Shown in pieces: positions 34,071 through 42,985 of a DNA stretch of 64,000 nucleotides. Origin of the DNA: Mesotoga prima MesG1.Ag.4.2 (GTDB taxonomy: Bacteria > Thermotogota > Thermotogae > Petrotogales > Kosmotogaceae); the NCBI RefSeq assembly GCF_000147715.2, contig NC_017934.1:2294001-2358000 (forward strand), given 5' to 3'. The number at the start of each line of letters is the position of its first letter. Positions within the stretch are counted from its first letter, which is position 1. Under the pieces are notes generated by a model. It had not been told where the DNA came from, ran no database searches, and saw only the letters and a list, made by a program, of their open reading frames with translations. Position numbers and translations under genes: made by a program.

Positions 34071-35780
34071 TTGCTTCAGATAAAAGACCTTTCCATTTCG
34101 TTCGATGGTTTTGAAGTATTAAGAAAAGTGAATCTGGATCTTGCCGCAGGGGAGACTCTCGCCTTGACGGGAGCGAATGGAACTGGTAAGACAAGTCTCC
34201 TGAGAGCAGTTGCCGGCGAGATAACCCCTTTGGAAGGAGAGATTTTACTTCAAAAGGATATTGCCCCATTTTTCGTTCATCAGGAGTGTGACACTTTCTC
34301 CGGCACGGTGAAGGAGTATCTTTTCGGCGCGAAACCAGAAATCTCCAGGATTTACACCGAACTGTGTCGCTCTTCAGATCCAATTGTTTACGCAGAACTA
34401 ATAAATGCTTTTAACGATGCCGGAGGCTTTGAGTTGGAAGCCTCGATTTCCTCTACAATAAATAAATTTGGAATAGGCATCGATGATCTAGACTTTCCGT
34501 ATAGGAATCTATCTCATGGATTTAAAAGGATACTTTCCGTAATCAGAGGAGCTCTCTCCGGCTCCAAACTTCTTTTGCTGGATGAGCCGACAAATCATCT
34601 TGACATCGAAATGACTTTGAAGCTCGAAGAGATAGTAAGTTCTCTTAGTGAAAGTGGTGTGGGAATAATTGTTGTAAGCCACGATAGAACTTTCATTGAT
34701 CGGGTCGCCCATAAAACAGTCTATTTGAAGCGGGGAATAGCAATATCCATAAGCGGCGGTTATTCCGAGATGCTGGCCTTCTTAGAAAAGGATTTTCTTT
34801 CGAGAAAAAAGAAGTGCGTAGAAATAGACAAGAAAATCCGTCAGCTTGAACTCGATGTGGCCAGGAGGAAAAGCTGGTCTGATTCAAGAGAGGCTTCAAA
34901 AAGACTTTCGTCGGATAAGGGGCATGAAGGTCACATGGCGGCTAAACTTGCAAAGCGCGCACTTGTTGTCCGGAAAAGGAAGGAGAGATTAGTCCAACAA
35001 CTAGAACAGGAAAAACCATTCGTCGAGAAACCTATAACCATCAAGATTCCCCAGTACGAAGTGCCTAATAGAAAAATGCTTAATGCCGAGAGGATATCAT
35101 TCTCATACGGAAAGAAAAACATCTTTAGGGAACTCTCGTTAAACGTCGATACTAATGAGAGAATAGGGCTAATCGGTCCCAACGGTTCAGGAAAGACAAC
35201 TCTCATGAGATGTCTTGTAGGTATTCTGAAGCCGGTAAATGGCAGAATTTACAGAAACGACAGTGTCGATTGGGTATTTATTCCACAGGATATGACGCGC
35301 CACTTCAAAAAGAAAACTCCCTTTGAAGAGATCTCCGATGTCGGGCTGGATGAACAGACAACCAGAAGCCATCTGGCAAATATCGGATTCAGGGGCGACA
35401 GAGCACTGGCAAATGCTGAATTGATAAGCTGCGGAGAACGCATGAGGCTTGCCATATTGAAAGCCATCCTTTCACGAGTAGAATTTATCTTCATGGATGA
35501 ACCGACGAATCATCTAGATATTGAATCTCTTGAAATGCTCGACAAACTTCTGAATGATTTTCCAGGAGGGTTCCTCTTCATTAGTCATGATCGGCAGTTC
35601 ATTGCGGAACATGGTGAAAAGATCTTTACCATTGAAGACGATGGATTGAAGAGTCTTGATTACACTAAAGATATCGACATCGATTCTTTTACTGAAACAA
35701 AGCGAAATCTTACCGATTCTTATGAACAATCGATAACTAGAAGAAAGAGTGGGGATAGCTGGTCTGAGTTTCTACAGTAA
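34071..35780 (+). CDS. ABC-F family ATPase
   Basis: 569 residues from TTG 34071 with GGAGGTG at good spacing. Two ABC cassettes without membrane segments: Walker A GANGTGKTS and GPNGSGKTT; signatures NLSHGFKRI and ISCGERMR; Walker B LLLDEPTNHLD and IFMDEPTNHLD. A charged linker with SRKKKCVEIDKKIRQLELDV lies between them. ABC-F proteins act on the ribosome, either in translation or in protection against antibiotics. The deviating signature sequences and the leader are compatible with the resistance branch, but this is not proven. Confidence 0.85.
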   Translation: MLQIKDLSISFDGFEVLRKVNLDLAAGETLALTGANGTGKTSLLRAVAGEITPLEGEILLQKDIAPFFVHQECDTFSGTVKEYLFGAKPEISRIYTELCRSSDPIVYAELINAFNDAGGFELEASISSTINKFGIGIDDLDFPYRNLSHGFKRILSVIRGALSGSKLLLLDEPTNHLDIEMTLKLEEIVSSLSESGVGIIVVSHDRTFIDRVAHKTVYLKRGIAISISGGYSEMLAFLEKDFLSRKKKCVEIDKKIRQLELDVARRKSWSDSREASKRLSSDKGHEGHMAAKLAKRALVVRKRKERLVQQLEQEKPFVEKPITIKIPQYEVPNRKMLNAERISFSYGKKNIFRELSLNVDTNERIGLIGPNGSGKTTLMRCLVGILKPVNGRIYRNDSVDWVFIPQDMTRHFKKKTPFEEISDVGLDEQTTRSHLANIGFRGDRALANAELISCGERMRLAILKAILSRVEFIFMDEPTNHLDIESLEMLDKLLNDFPGGFLFISHDRQFIAEHGEKIFTIEDDGLKSLDYTKDIDIDSFTETKRNLTDSYEQSITRRKSGDSWSEFLQ

Positions 35781-35880
35781 GGTGGAGTTCTGATAAGAAC
35801 TTAAGATGCCATGTAGTAAACGTAATTCACTTTGACCGTTCGTATTGCTTTGGCTGCACCTTATTACCATTCTTTTGTTG

Positions 35881-35886
35881 TATAAT
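35881..35886 (+). promoter_or_regulatory. -10 element upstream of the MFS leader
   Basis: A perfect TATAAT lies 32 bases before the leader-peptide ATG. The -35 is poor, so activity may depend on other factors. Confidence 0.5.
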
Positions 35887-35917
35887 GATTTTGATCCAAA
35901 AAGGAGGAGCAACCCAC

Positions 35918-36013
35918 ATGCTAGAAATCATACAGGTGTATTTTATGGTTATGTCGGGCGGATTTTCAAGATCTGTGGGTGAATGCTACCTCGTTGAGCC
36001 TGTATCCATCTAG
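35918..36013 (+). CDS. 31-residue leader peptide of the MFS gene
   Basis: ATG 35918 follows a strong AAGGAGGAG. The frame reads MLEIIQVYFMVMSGGFSRSV then GECYLVEPVSI and TAG. A strong terminator begins 21 bases after its stop and the MFS gene starts right behind it. This is the classic order promoter, translated leader, terminator, resistance gene. The peptide itself matches nothing I know. Confidence 0.6.
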   Translation: MLEIIQVYFMVMSGGFSRSVGECYLVEPVSI

Positions 36014-36034
36014 AACTGTTAAGCTTAGACAATG

Positions 36035-36062
36035 GCCGTGACGAGTGTCACGGCTTTTTTTT
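36035..36062 (+). terminator. terminator or attenuator in front of the MFS gene
   Basis: GCCGTGAC, loop GAGT, GTCACGGC, then eight T. GGAGGGC, the ribosome binding site of the MFS gene, starts immediately after the T run. I did not find an obvious competing antiterminator stem. Confidence 0.9.
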
Positions 36063-36076
36063 GGAGGGCAATTTCT

Positions 36077-37264
36077 TTGAAGACAATGACAGAACTCATG
36101 GAAAGCAACATAAAGAAAAACTACGTATTCTCCTTTCTTATGAATTTCAGGTTATCAAATGGCCTCTGGATGATATACATGGCCTCCAGAGGAATGAGTT
36201 TGACGCAGATCGGCTTCCTTGAAGGAATATTCCACGTGACCTCTTTGATGATGGAGGTCCCTACCGGGTCTGTAGCAGACTTGTTCGGAAGAAAACTCAG
36301 CAGAAGTATCGGGAGGTGTCTCTCTCTTGTGAGTATTCTGGTGTTGATCGGTGCGACAAGCTTCTTTCATTTCACCATTTTCATGGTACTCGCTGCACTT
36401 TCGTATAACCTGGAATCGGGTTCTGGAGAGGCTCTTGTATATGATTCTCTCAAATATCTGAAAGCAGAAAACAATTTTATATCGGTGCTTGGAAGGCAGG
36501 AGGCAATATTTCAAGTGTCTTCAGTTGTGGCGCTTCTGATCGGCGGGTTCCTGGGAACGTACAGTTATCACTATGCATTTTGGGCTTCCTCCGGGATCAT
36601 CGCATTTTCGGTGGTCTATTCTCTTTCGTTCACAGAACCACCAATCCTTGAATCGGTGGGCCGTAATTCAAAAACTTTCCGGGGCTTCTTGAAGCAGATT
36701 GTTGACAGCTTCTCACTAATCGCCAGAGATAGAAAGGTTGCATTTCTTATCTTTTTTGTTCAGACTATACTGGCATTCAGCGCCTGCATATTCTTTTACA
36801 TTCAGAATTACTGGAAAGGACTTGGCCGCACGGAGTTTCAGATTGGCATATACCTCGCGGCCGGGTCGTTTCTAGCGGGATTAGTGGCCATGAAGGTTCA
36901 GAGGCTATCTCACCTGCTGAAGGAGAAGAAAGTCCTAATCATACTGCCTCTTATTTCCGTCGCATCTATGTGGGGTGTGGCGCTTTGTTCAAACAAGTTA
37001 CCTTTCTTCATGGTTGTAGCAATGATTGAAGCTATGTTGTTTGTAGCGGGTAACGACTACATAAATAAGCTGATTCCATCCAGGAGCAGGGCAACGATAA
37101 TATCCTTTGCAAGTATGATGTATAGCTTAGTAATGATAATCTTCTTCCCCATCTTCGGAAGAATCGCTGACACAATCTCGTTTGGAGTTGCTTTTGTCTC
37201 ACTGGCTGTAATGGCAAGCTGTCTTTATGTGCTTAGTATGTATCTACTCAAGAAGATCGGATGA
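36077..37264 (+). CDS. MFS transporter, drug-efflux-like
   Basis: 395 residues from TTG 36077, eight bases after GGAGGGC. About 12 membrane segments. The A-like motif between TM2 and TM3 reads GSVADLFGRKLSRSIGR, and the N-terminus MTLIGFLEGIFHVTS-like block (residues 48-63) resembles macrolide/tetracycline-type exporters. Substrate is unknown. Expression seems to need read-through of the terminator just upstream, so induction by a translation inhibitor or another signal is plausible. Confidence 0.82.
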   Translation: MKTMTELMESNIKKNYVFSFLMNFRLSNGLWMIYMASRGMSLTQIGFLEGIFHVTSLMMEVPTGSVADLFGRKLSRSIGRCLSLVSILVLIGATSFFHFTIFMVLAALSYNLESGSGEALVYDSLKYLKAENNFISVLGRQEAIFQVSSVVALLIGGFLGTYSYHYAFWASSGIIAFSVVYSLSFTEPPILESVGRNSKTFRGFLKQIVDSFSLIARDRKVAFLIFFVQTILAFSACIFFYIQNYWKGLGRTEFQIGIYLAAGSFLAGLVAMKVQRLSHLLKEKKVLIILPLISVASMWGVALCSNKLPFFMVVAMIEAMLFVAGNDYINKLIPSRSRATIISFASMMYSLVMIIFFPIFGRIADTISFGVAFVSLAVMASCLYVLSMYLLKKIG

Positions 37265-37337
37265 AAGAGTTGATTCGTGCTCGAAGCGATGCCGGTCAAA
37301 AACCGCCTCGTGTTCCAATATCAAGAGAGTGGAATGC

Positions 37338-38297
37338 TCAGTAAAGGTGACAGCTTACGAAATGATCTTTCGAAACCTCAATTATTCTGGGTTTGACTCT
37401 CGAGCAAATCTCCATTCTTTTGAAACATCGGGGATGAAAAAAACACCCAGATGGCGGATTCATAGGACTTGGAGCGTCACCTTCGAGAATTATTTTTTCA
37501 GTCTTCCGATAAGAGCCGCCGGGTATTGCCGAAAGAAGAGACTGTGTATAGGGATGGAGGGGCGATCTGTACAATTCTTCGGATTCGGAAAGCTCAACGA
37601 TTTCTCCGAGGTACATAACGGCTATTCTGTTGCAGAAATAGTGCACGACGTTCAGGTCATGCGAAATGAAGAGATAAGTTAGAGAAAGCCTATCCTGAAG
37701 TTCGTTCATAAGGTTAAGTATCTGTGCCTGAATGGAGACATCTAAAGAAGACACTGGTTCGTCGGCGATGATGACTTCCGGATCGAGTATGAGCGCGTTT
37801 AAGATACCTATACGCTGTTTCTGACCTCCGGAAAGCTCATGAGGAAATCGACCTAGAAGGTCTTTGTCTAATCCTACGAGTTCAAGACTATCAACAACTA
37901 GATTTCTGATTTGTTTTTTCGCCATACCCATTGCTCTTAGTGGTTCAGACAGTATCCATTCAACCGTTCCTCTGGGGTTAAGAGAGCCTGAAGTGTCCTG
38001 AAAAACAAGCTGTACCTTCTTTCTGAACTCTCGAAGACTGTTTGCATCCATTGAATTGACTTCTTCGCCTTTGAACAATACCTTCCCTGCCGTGGGCTTC
38101 AGAAGTCCCACTATGCTATATCCTGCCGTTGATTTACCGCAACCCGATTCACCGACGATGCCGAAGGACTCTCCTCTAGAGATACTGAAGGAAATTCCAT
38201 TAAGCGCTTTTATAGAGCCCGGCCTCCGTAACAAGCTGGTTCTTCTCAAGCGAAAATGCTTCGTGAGATCCTGAATCTCGAGAATTCTCTCCTTCAA
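37338..38297 (-). CDS. peptide-type ABC importer ATP-binding protein (OppF/DppF-like)
   Basis: 319 residues from TTG 38297 (GGAGG upstream), overlapping the stop of the preceding gene (TTGA). Walker A GESGCGKST, signature HELSGGQKQRIGIL, Walker B IIADEPVSSLD, and the C-terminal oligopeptide-transporter region with LSAIPGGSYRK and a Cys-containing GCFFHPRC. Last gene of the importer operon. Confidence 0.9.
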   Translation of the reverse strand: MKERILEIQDLTKHFRLRRTSLLRRPGSIKALNGISFSISRGESFGIVGESGCGKSTAGYSIVGLLKPTAGKVLFKGEEVNSMDANSLREFRKKVQLVFQDTSGSLNPRGTVEWILSEPLRAMGMAKKQIRNLVVDSLELVGLDKDLLGRFPHELSGGQKQRIGILNALILDPEVIIADEPVSSLDVSIQAQILNLMNELQDRLSLTYLFISHDLNVVHYFCNRIAVMYLGEIVELSESEELYRSPLHPYTQSLLSAIPGGSYRKTEKIILEGDAPSPMNPPSGCFFHPRCFKRMEICSRVKPRIIEVSKDHFVSCHLY

Positions 38298-39274
38298 AGT
38301 TTGCCTCCGGCTAAAAAACATCGCACCTCGTGATCGGAATCGATTTCTTTCAGATCGGGGAACTCCTTCCTGCATCTCTCGAATGAGTAATCACATCTTG
38401 GTTCAAAAGGACAACCTTGAGTTAAATCGGCAATGGATGGAACTCTGCCTCTAATATCAAAAAGCTCTTTCCCCTTAGATTCAAGTTTTGGTAGAGCTTT
38501 TATCAAGCCCAAAGTATAAGGATGGCCTGGATTCGTGAAAAGTGCCTCTGTAGAAGCTCTCTCAACGATGTGACCTGCATACATTACATAGACCTTAGAA
38601 CATATTTCCCGAATGACTCCAAGATTGTGCGAGATAAAAATAATAGAGCAGTTGCTTTCACGGTTTATCTTTCTCAGAAGTTCCAGTATCTGTGCCTGAA
38701 CTGTGACGTCCAGAGCGGTCGTCGGTTCATCTGCGATAATCAGATCGGGATTACACACGATGGCAATAGCAATGGCTATTCTCTGTCTCATCCCACCGGA
38801 GAGTTCGTGAGGGTACTTGCCGTATGTTCTTTCTGGATCTGGAAGACCGATACCTTTCATGATCTCAAGAACCCTTGAGAATCGCTCTGCTTTGTCGAGA
38901 GAAGTGTGCATCATGAGATTCTCGTCGATTTGTCTTCCTACTTTCATAAGGGGATTTAGAGAGGAGAGGGAGTCCTGAAAAATCATTGATATATCTCTTC
39001 CGCGTGTTCCCCTCGCTTCGTCTTCCGTGAGTGAAAGAAGATCGATGCCGGAGAAATTTATGCTTCCAGTAGCGAATGAATTATCGGGTAAAAGGCGCAT
39101 TATTGACAATGCCGTTACTGTCTTTCCACAGCCGGATTCTCCGACTATCCCAACGATTTCTCTCTTTTTTACTTCAAGAGATATTCCTTTCACAGCGTGA
39201 AGAAGCCCTTCTGGAGTCTTGAATCCAATTTTGAGATCTTTGATTTCTAGTAAGGGCTCGTTTTCACAGTTCAT
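38294..39274 (-). CDS. peptide-type ABC importer ATP-binding protein (OppD/DppD-like)
   Basis: 326 residues from ATG 39274. Walker A GESGCGKTV, signature HELSGGMRQRIAIAIA, Walker B IIADEPTTALD, and the C-terminal cysteine block CPFEPRCDYSFERC that is typical of OppD/DppD and may bind an Fe-S cluster. It pairs with the OppF-like protein. Confidence 0.92.
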   Translation of the reverse strand: MNCENEPLLEIKDLKIGFKTPEGLLHAVKGISLEVKKREIVGIVGESGCGKTVTALSIMRLLPDNSFATGSINFSGIDLLSLTEDEARGTRGRDISMIFQDSLSSLNPLMKVGRQIDENLMMHTSLDKAERFSRVLEIMKGIGLPDPERTYGKYPHELSGGMRQRIAIAIAIVCNPDLIIADEPTTALDVTVQAQILELLRKINRESNCSIIFISHNLGVIREICSKVYVMYAGHIVERASTEALFTNPGHPYTLGLIKALPKLESKGKELFDIRGRVPSIADLTQGCPFEPRCDYSFERCRKEFPDLKEIDSDHEVRCFLAGGKL

Positions 39275-39280
39275 TCTCTT

Positions 39281-40084
39281 TCACCTATTCTCTCTAATGT
39301 CTCTGATCCCATCTCCTAGGAAGTTGAATCCCAGCACAAGAAGCGTGATAAAGATTCCGGGTGCTATCGCGTACCAGGGGCTGACGGTTATGAAGACCTG
39401 AGACTCACTCAGCATTCTTCCCCAGCTGGGATTGGGCGGCTGAATTCCAAGTCCAAGATAACTCAGCGCCGCTTCGGCGAGAACTGCGTTTGCAAATCCC
39501 ATTGAAGCAGCAACGACTATTGGGGAAAGCACATTTGGCAGTATGTGTCTGAACATTATCCGCAAATTCGAGATGCCCTTTATCTTTGCATTCTTGACGT
39601 AATCCAGCTCTTTGTGTTGAACGAAACCGCTTCTTGTGATTCTGGCAAACGAAGGAATTGACATTATCCCTATTGCAATAATCGTATTTCTCAAGCCTAC
39701 TCCAAAAACGGATACAAACATCAGTGCAAGAAGGATACTTGGGAAAGCCATCATAGCGTCGACGATTCTCATTATTATCTCGTCGACTATTCCTCCAAAG
39801 TAACCAGAGATTGCGCCGATAAGTACGCCAAAAACACTGCCAATCGATACCGCGACTAGTCCCACAAAGAAGGCTGTCTGGGATCCTTTCATTATTCTGC
39901 TGAGCACATCTCTTCCAAAGTTGTCTGTGCCCAGGAGGTGACGCGCTGAAGGAGGTTCAAATCGTTCAAGTCTATTGATCTCTGTTACAGGAAATGGAGT
40001 ATAGAATAGACTGACTACCATCATCAGCATCAGAATGGAAATCAGCACTGTCCCAATCCATAGATTGATCCTCCTTTTGTTCAT
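39281..40084 (-). CDS. peptide-type ABC importer permease (OppC/DppC-like)
   Basis: 267 residues from ATG 40084. Six membrane segments; HLLGTDNFGRDVLSRIM and the EAA loop NAVLAEAALSYLGLGIQPP are standard OppC marks. One base separates it from the upstream permease gene. Confidence 0.92.
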   Translation of the reverse strand: MNKRRINLWIGTVLISILMLMMVVSLFYTPFPVTEINRLERFEPPSARHLLGTDNFGRDVLSRIMKGSQTAFFVGLVAVSIGSVFGVLIGAISGYFGGIVDEIIMRIVDAMMAFPSILLALMFVSVFGVGLRNTIIAIGIMSIPSFARITRSGFVQHKELDYVKNAKIKGISNLRIMFRHILPNVLSPIVVAASMGFANAVLAEAALSYLGLGIQPPNPSWGRMLSESQVFITVSPWYAIAPGIFITLLVLGFNFLGDGIRDIRENR

Positions 40085-40085
40085 G

Positions 40086-41036
40086 TTAGTCCCTCTGACC
40101 CAATCTGATTCTTGGGTCGATAACTGTGTATATGACGTCGATAAAGAAGTTAATAATAACGACTATGAAAGCAATGTACAAAACCATTCCCTGCACCAGA
40201 GGGAGATCCCTGGTCGTGATGGCGTTTATCAGAAGTCTTCCGACGCCGGGAAGCGTGAAAACCTGTTCAATGACGATTGATCCGCCTAAAATGTTTGCCG
40301 TTATCATTCCAAGTACAGTGATAATAGGAATCAGGGCATTCTTGAGTACATGTCTCAATAACACTGAATTCAGGTTCATCCCTTTCGACATTGCGAGCCG
40401 TACATAATCGTTCTTCATCTGATCCATTACGGAGTTTCTTGTGTATCTTATGACTGATGCAATCGATGGAAGCGCTATGGCGATGGCTGGTAGGATAAGT
40501 GACTTGAACGCTCCATAAGCATCCTCGCTCCAAGGAACATATCCTCCAGGTGATACCCAGCGAAGGAGAATTCCAAATATATAGATCAAAATAATCCCAC
40601 TCCAGAAAGATGGAATTGCCATCCCAATCTGTGAGATTAGTGTGATCATAACTCCTGGTAGCCTTTCACCATATTTTGCGCTAACTATGCCAAGAGGAAT
40701 GCCTATTAGGATAATCAGGGCCAAAGCCATCACTGCGAGAGAAATAGTTACGGGCAATCTGTCGAGGATTAATTCCGATACAGGAACGGAGTATCTCATT
40801 GAGATTCCAAGATCACCCGTGAAAAGCCCTTTCAACCACCTGGACAGCCTTATCCCTAATGGATCATCCAAACCTAGTTCTGCTGACAAGGCTTCATACT
40901 GGGATTCTTGAGCATCCACACCAAGTCTTGACAACGCAGGATTGCCCGGAATGATCTCAAATGTAACAAAGGTTATCAGCAAAACCAGAAGCACCGTTAA
41001 AATCATGGCAAAGAGCTTCTTTAAATAAACAAACAC
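40086..41036 (-). CDS. peptide-type ABC importer permease (OppB/DppB-like)
   Basis: 316 residues from GTG 41036 with GGAGAGG upstream. N-terminal membrane segment, then IPGNPALSRLG and LGLDDPLGIRLSRWLKGL, and the EAA-loop region ARNVERDE is absent, replaced by KNDYVRLAMSKGMNLNSVLL. GGSIVIEQVFTLPGVGRLL is typical OppB. Confidence 0.92.
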   Translation of the reverse strand: MFVYLKKLFAMILTVLLVLLITFVTFEIIPGNPALSRLGVDAQESQYEALSAELGLDDPLGIRLSRWLKGLFTGDLGISMRYSVPVSELILDRLPVTISLAVMALALIILIGIPLGIVSAKYGERLPGVMITLISQIGMAIPSFWSGIILIYIFGILLRWVSPGGYVPWSEDAYGAFKSLILPAIAIALPSIASVIRYTRNSVMDQMKNDYVRLAMSKGMNLNSVLLRHVLKNALIPIITVLGMITANILGGSIVIEQVFTLPGVGRLLINAITTRDLPLVQGMVLYIAFIVVIINFFIDVIYTVIDPRIRLGQRD

Positions 41037-41051
41037 AAATGCCTCTCCTTG

Positions 41052-42521
41052 TCAGCGATAATAGAGAGTCGACATGTCTTGCACGTAGAGAGGATAGACC
41101 GTGTATCCGTGCAAATTGGGAGCTAGAGCAACGATAAAGTTGGGATCCATGATGTAAACTGCGGCGGCATCTTCTGTAAGAATCTCTTGAGCTCTTTTGA
41201 ACATAGATGCTTTTTCTTCGACGGCAGTCTTTTCAATAGCCAGACTAATTATACGGTCGTATTCACTGTCGGAATAGTTGTAGAAATTTCTCGGATAGTC
41301 GGAAACATATCGCCTCAATATTTCGTAAGCACTCAATTTGCCAGTAAGACCGATTATTGTCATTTCGTACTCTCTTGCTGTGTAGACTCTGTCCAGCCAA
41401 ACACTCCACTCGACAAGCTCGATCTCCGCCCTTACACCCACTCTCTTAAGCTGTTCCGCAATTACCTGGGCAGTATCTATATGAAACTGATAGTTGGAAG
41501 GCACAGTAATCTTTGTGTCAAATCCATCTGGATATCCAGCTTCTGAGAGAAGAGCTTTTGCTTTCTCGACACTCGGTTCGTAGTAGTCCTCAAGACCTTC
41601 TCTGTAATACGCGCTCATTATCGGCGACATGTTTGAGCCGAGCTTTGTCCCGTAACCGCCGGCCACGATTTCTATAATCTCCTCCTTGTCCACAGCATGG
41701 TTTATCGCTCTCCTGACTCTAATGTCGTCGAAAGGGCTGACCGCATGGTTCATTGCCATCAACTGAACCATATTCTGTTCGGCAGTTAATAGATTGTATC
41801 GATCTCCTAGTGCCATTGCCTGAATAGCATCGAGTCTCGGAAGTATCTGAACCTCTCCTGCCAGGAAACTCATTATTGCTGCCTGATTGTCGGGAATTAT
41901 TCTAAATTCAACTTCCTCGACTTTTGGCAGCTCAGGATTCCAATATTCCTCAAACTTTTCGATAACTAGCCTCTGACCCGGTCTATATTCTACGAACCTA
42001 AAAGGACCTGTTCCCACAGGATTCTTCTCATGGTTTTCGTTACTTTCCGGAATAATTGCCACTATGAACTTCTCGAGAAAGTCAGTGTTGAGTGTACTGA
42101 GTTTGACCCTGACAGTCTTGTCATCTACCGCTTCAATCTTCGAAACAAACTTCTCAAAATCGGGAGAAAGTCCTCTTTCGCCGTTAGAGCCTTTGAGCCG
42201 GTTCAAAGAGTACAAAACATCGTCTACCGTAACCTCTGATCCGTTATGAAACTTCACTCCGCTCCTGAGATTGAAAGTGTAGACCATACCGTCTTCAGAA
42301 ATACTGTAGCTTTCGGCTATGGCAGGTATTACGGTACCATTAGGGTTGGGCTTGAGAAGACCCTCGAACACGTTAAACATCATTTCGTAGGTTCCCGAAG
42401 CCGCCGCCCTGTGTGGATCGAGAAAATCGGGATCCTGCATCACCGCAACCACTATTCTCTGTGAAAGCAAGGCAGTAACGGCAACAATCAACAACATCAA
42501 CATTAAGCCAATTCTTCTCAC
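41052..42521 (-). CDS. solute-binding protein of the peptide-type importer (SBP family 5)
   Basis: 489 residues from GTG 42521 (GGGGAGG upstream). Signal peptide RRIGLMLMLLIVAVTALLSQ, without a lipobox Cys. Family 5 marks: VAVMQDPDFLDPHRAAASGT, PAIAESYSISEDGMVYTFNL, VKFHNGSEVTVDDVLYSLNR and NPVGTGPFRFVEYRPGQRL. It would bind peptides, but in this phylum related proteins often bind oligosaccharides, so the ligand is open. First gene of the five-gene importer operon. Confidence 0.9.
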   Translation of the reverse strand: MRRIGLMLMLLIVAVTALLSQRIVVAVMQDPDFLDPHRAAASGTYEMMFNVFEGLLKPNPNGTVIPAIAESYSISEDGMVYTFNLRSGVKFHNGSEVTVDDVLYSLNRLKGSNGERGLSPDFEKFVSKIEAVDDKTVRVKLSTLNTDFLEKFIVAIIPESNENHEKNPVGTGPFRFVEYRPGQRLVIEKFEEYWNPELPKVEEVEFRIIPDNQAAIMSFLAGEVQILPRLDAIQAMALGDRYNLLTAEQNMVQLMAMNHAVSPFDDIRVRRAINHAVDKEEIIEIVAGGYGTKLGSNMSPIMSAYYREGLEDYYEPSVEKAKALLSEAGYPDGFDTKITVPSNYQFHIDTAQVIAEQLKRVGVRAEIELVEWSVWLDRVYTAREYEMTIIGLTGKLSAYEILRRYVSDYPRNFYNYSDSEYDRIISLAIEKTAVEEKASMFKRAQEILTEDAAAVYIMDPNFIVALAPNLHGYTVYPLYVQDMSTLYYR

Positions 42522-42985
42522 TTCATTCCTCCCCAAACGAACCCATCAGTGCATCATTCAATCCGGGCGTAATATACAGTAAAGCCAGCATCGATTGATA
42601 TTTTAAACATTATGAGTGGAAAAACCTAACTCTGGCTTTGTTGAGAAATATTCCGGGATAATTTGCAAATCTTCCGTTTCATCAATAGTCTATCGCAGAT
42701 TACGTTGCTTTATGCGAAGATTCTTGTAGTTCTTATCCAGCTCATCAATCTTCATTGTGTGTTCGTAGGTAGTTCTAGGTATTTAGGTCGCCGAGACGGC
42801 TTCTTCAGAACTACATGTGTTGATTTCAAACTTCGGAAAAACCAGAGTACGAATGTCCAAAGAAACTGTGAAAAAGCCGGACGCTACCATCTTAGTAAAA
42901 TCTCCCGATAACTCTATATGAGATGGTTTGTCATAGGTTATTATGTAGTTATACTCGATACTTTTCTTATTGCGGGAGGTGCTCG
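42522..42985. other. intergenic region with no recognised gene
   Basis: About 460 bases between divergent genes. Frames are short and lack ribosome binding sites. A minus-strand frame opens MKIDELDKNYKNLRIKQRNLR and stops, near 42690-42760; it may be a remnant. Around 42762-42810 TAGTTCTAGGTA and AGAACTAC form a loose inverted pattern. Confidence 0.35.

Noticed and set aside
42663-42911. 82-codon plus-strand frame before the serine hydrolase
   Set aside because: No ribosome binding site and no recognisable domain.
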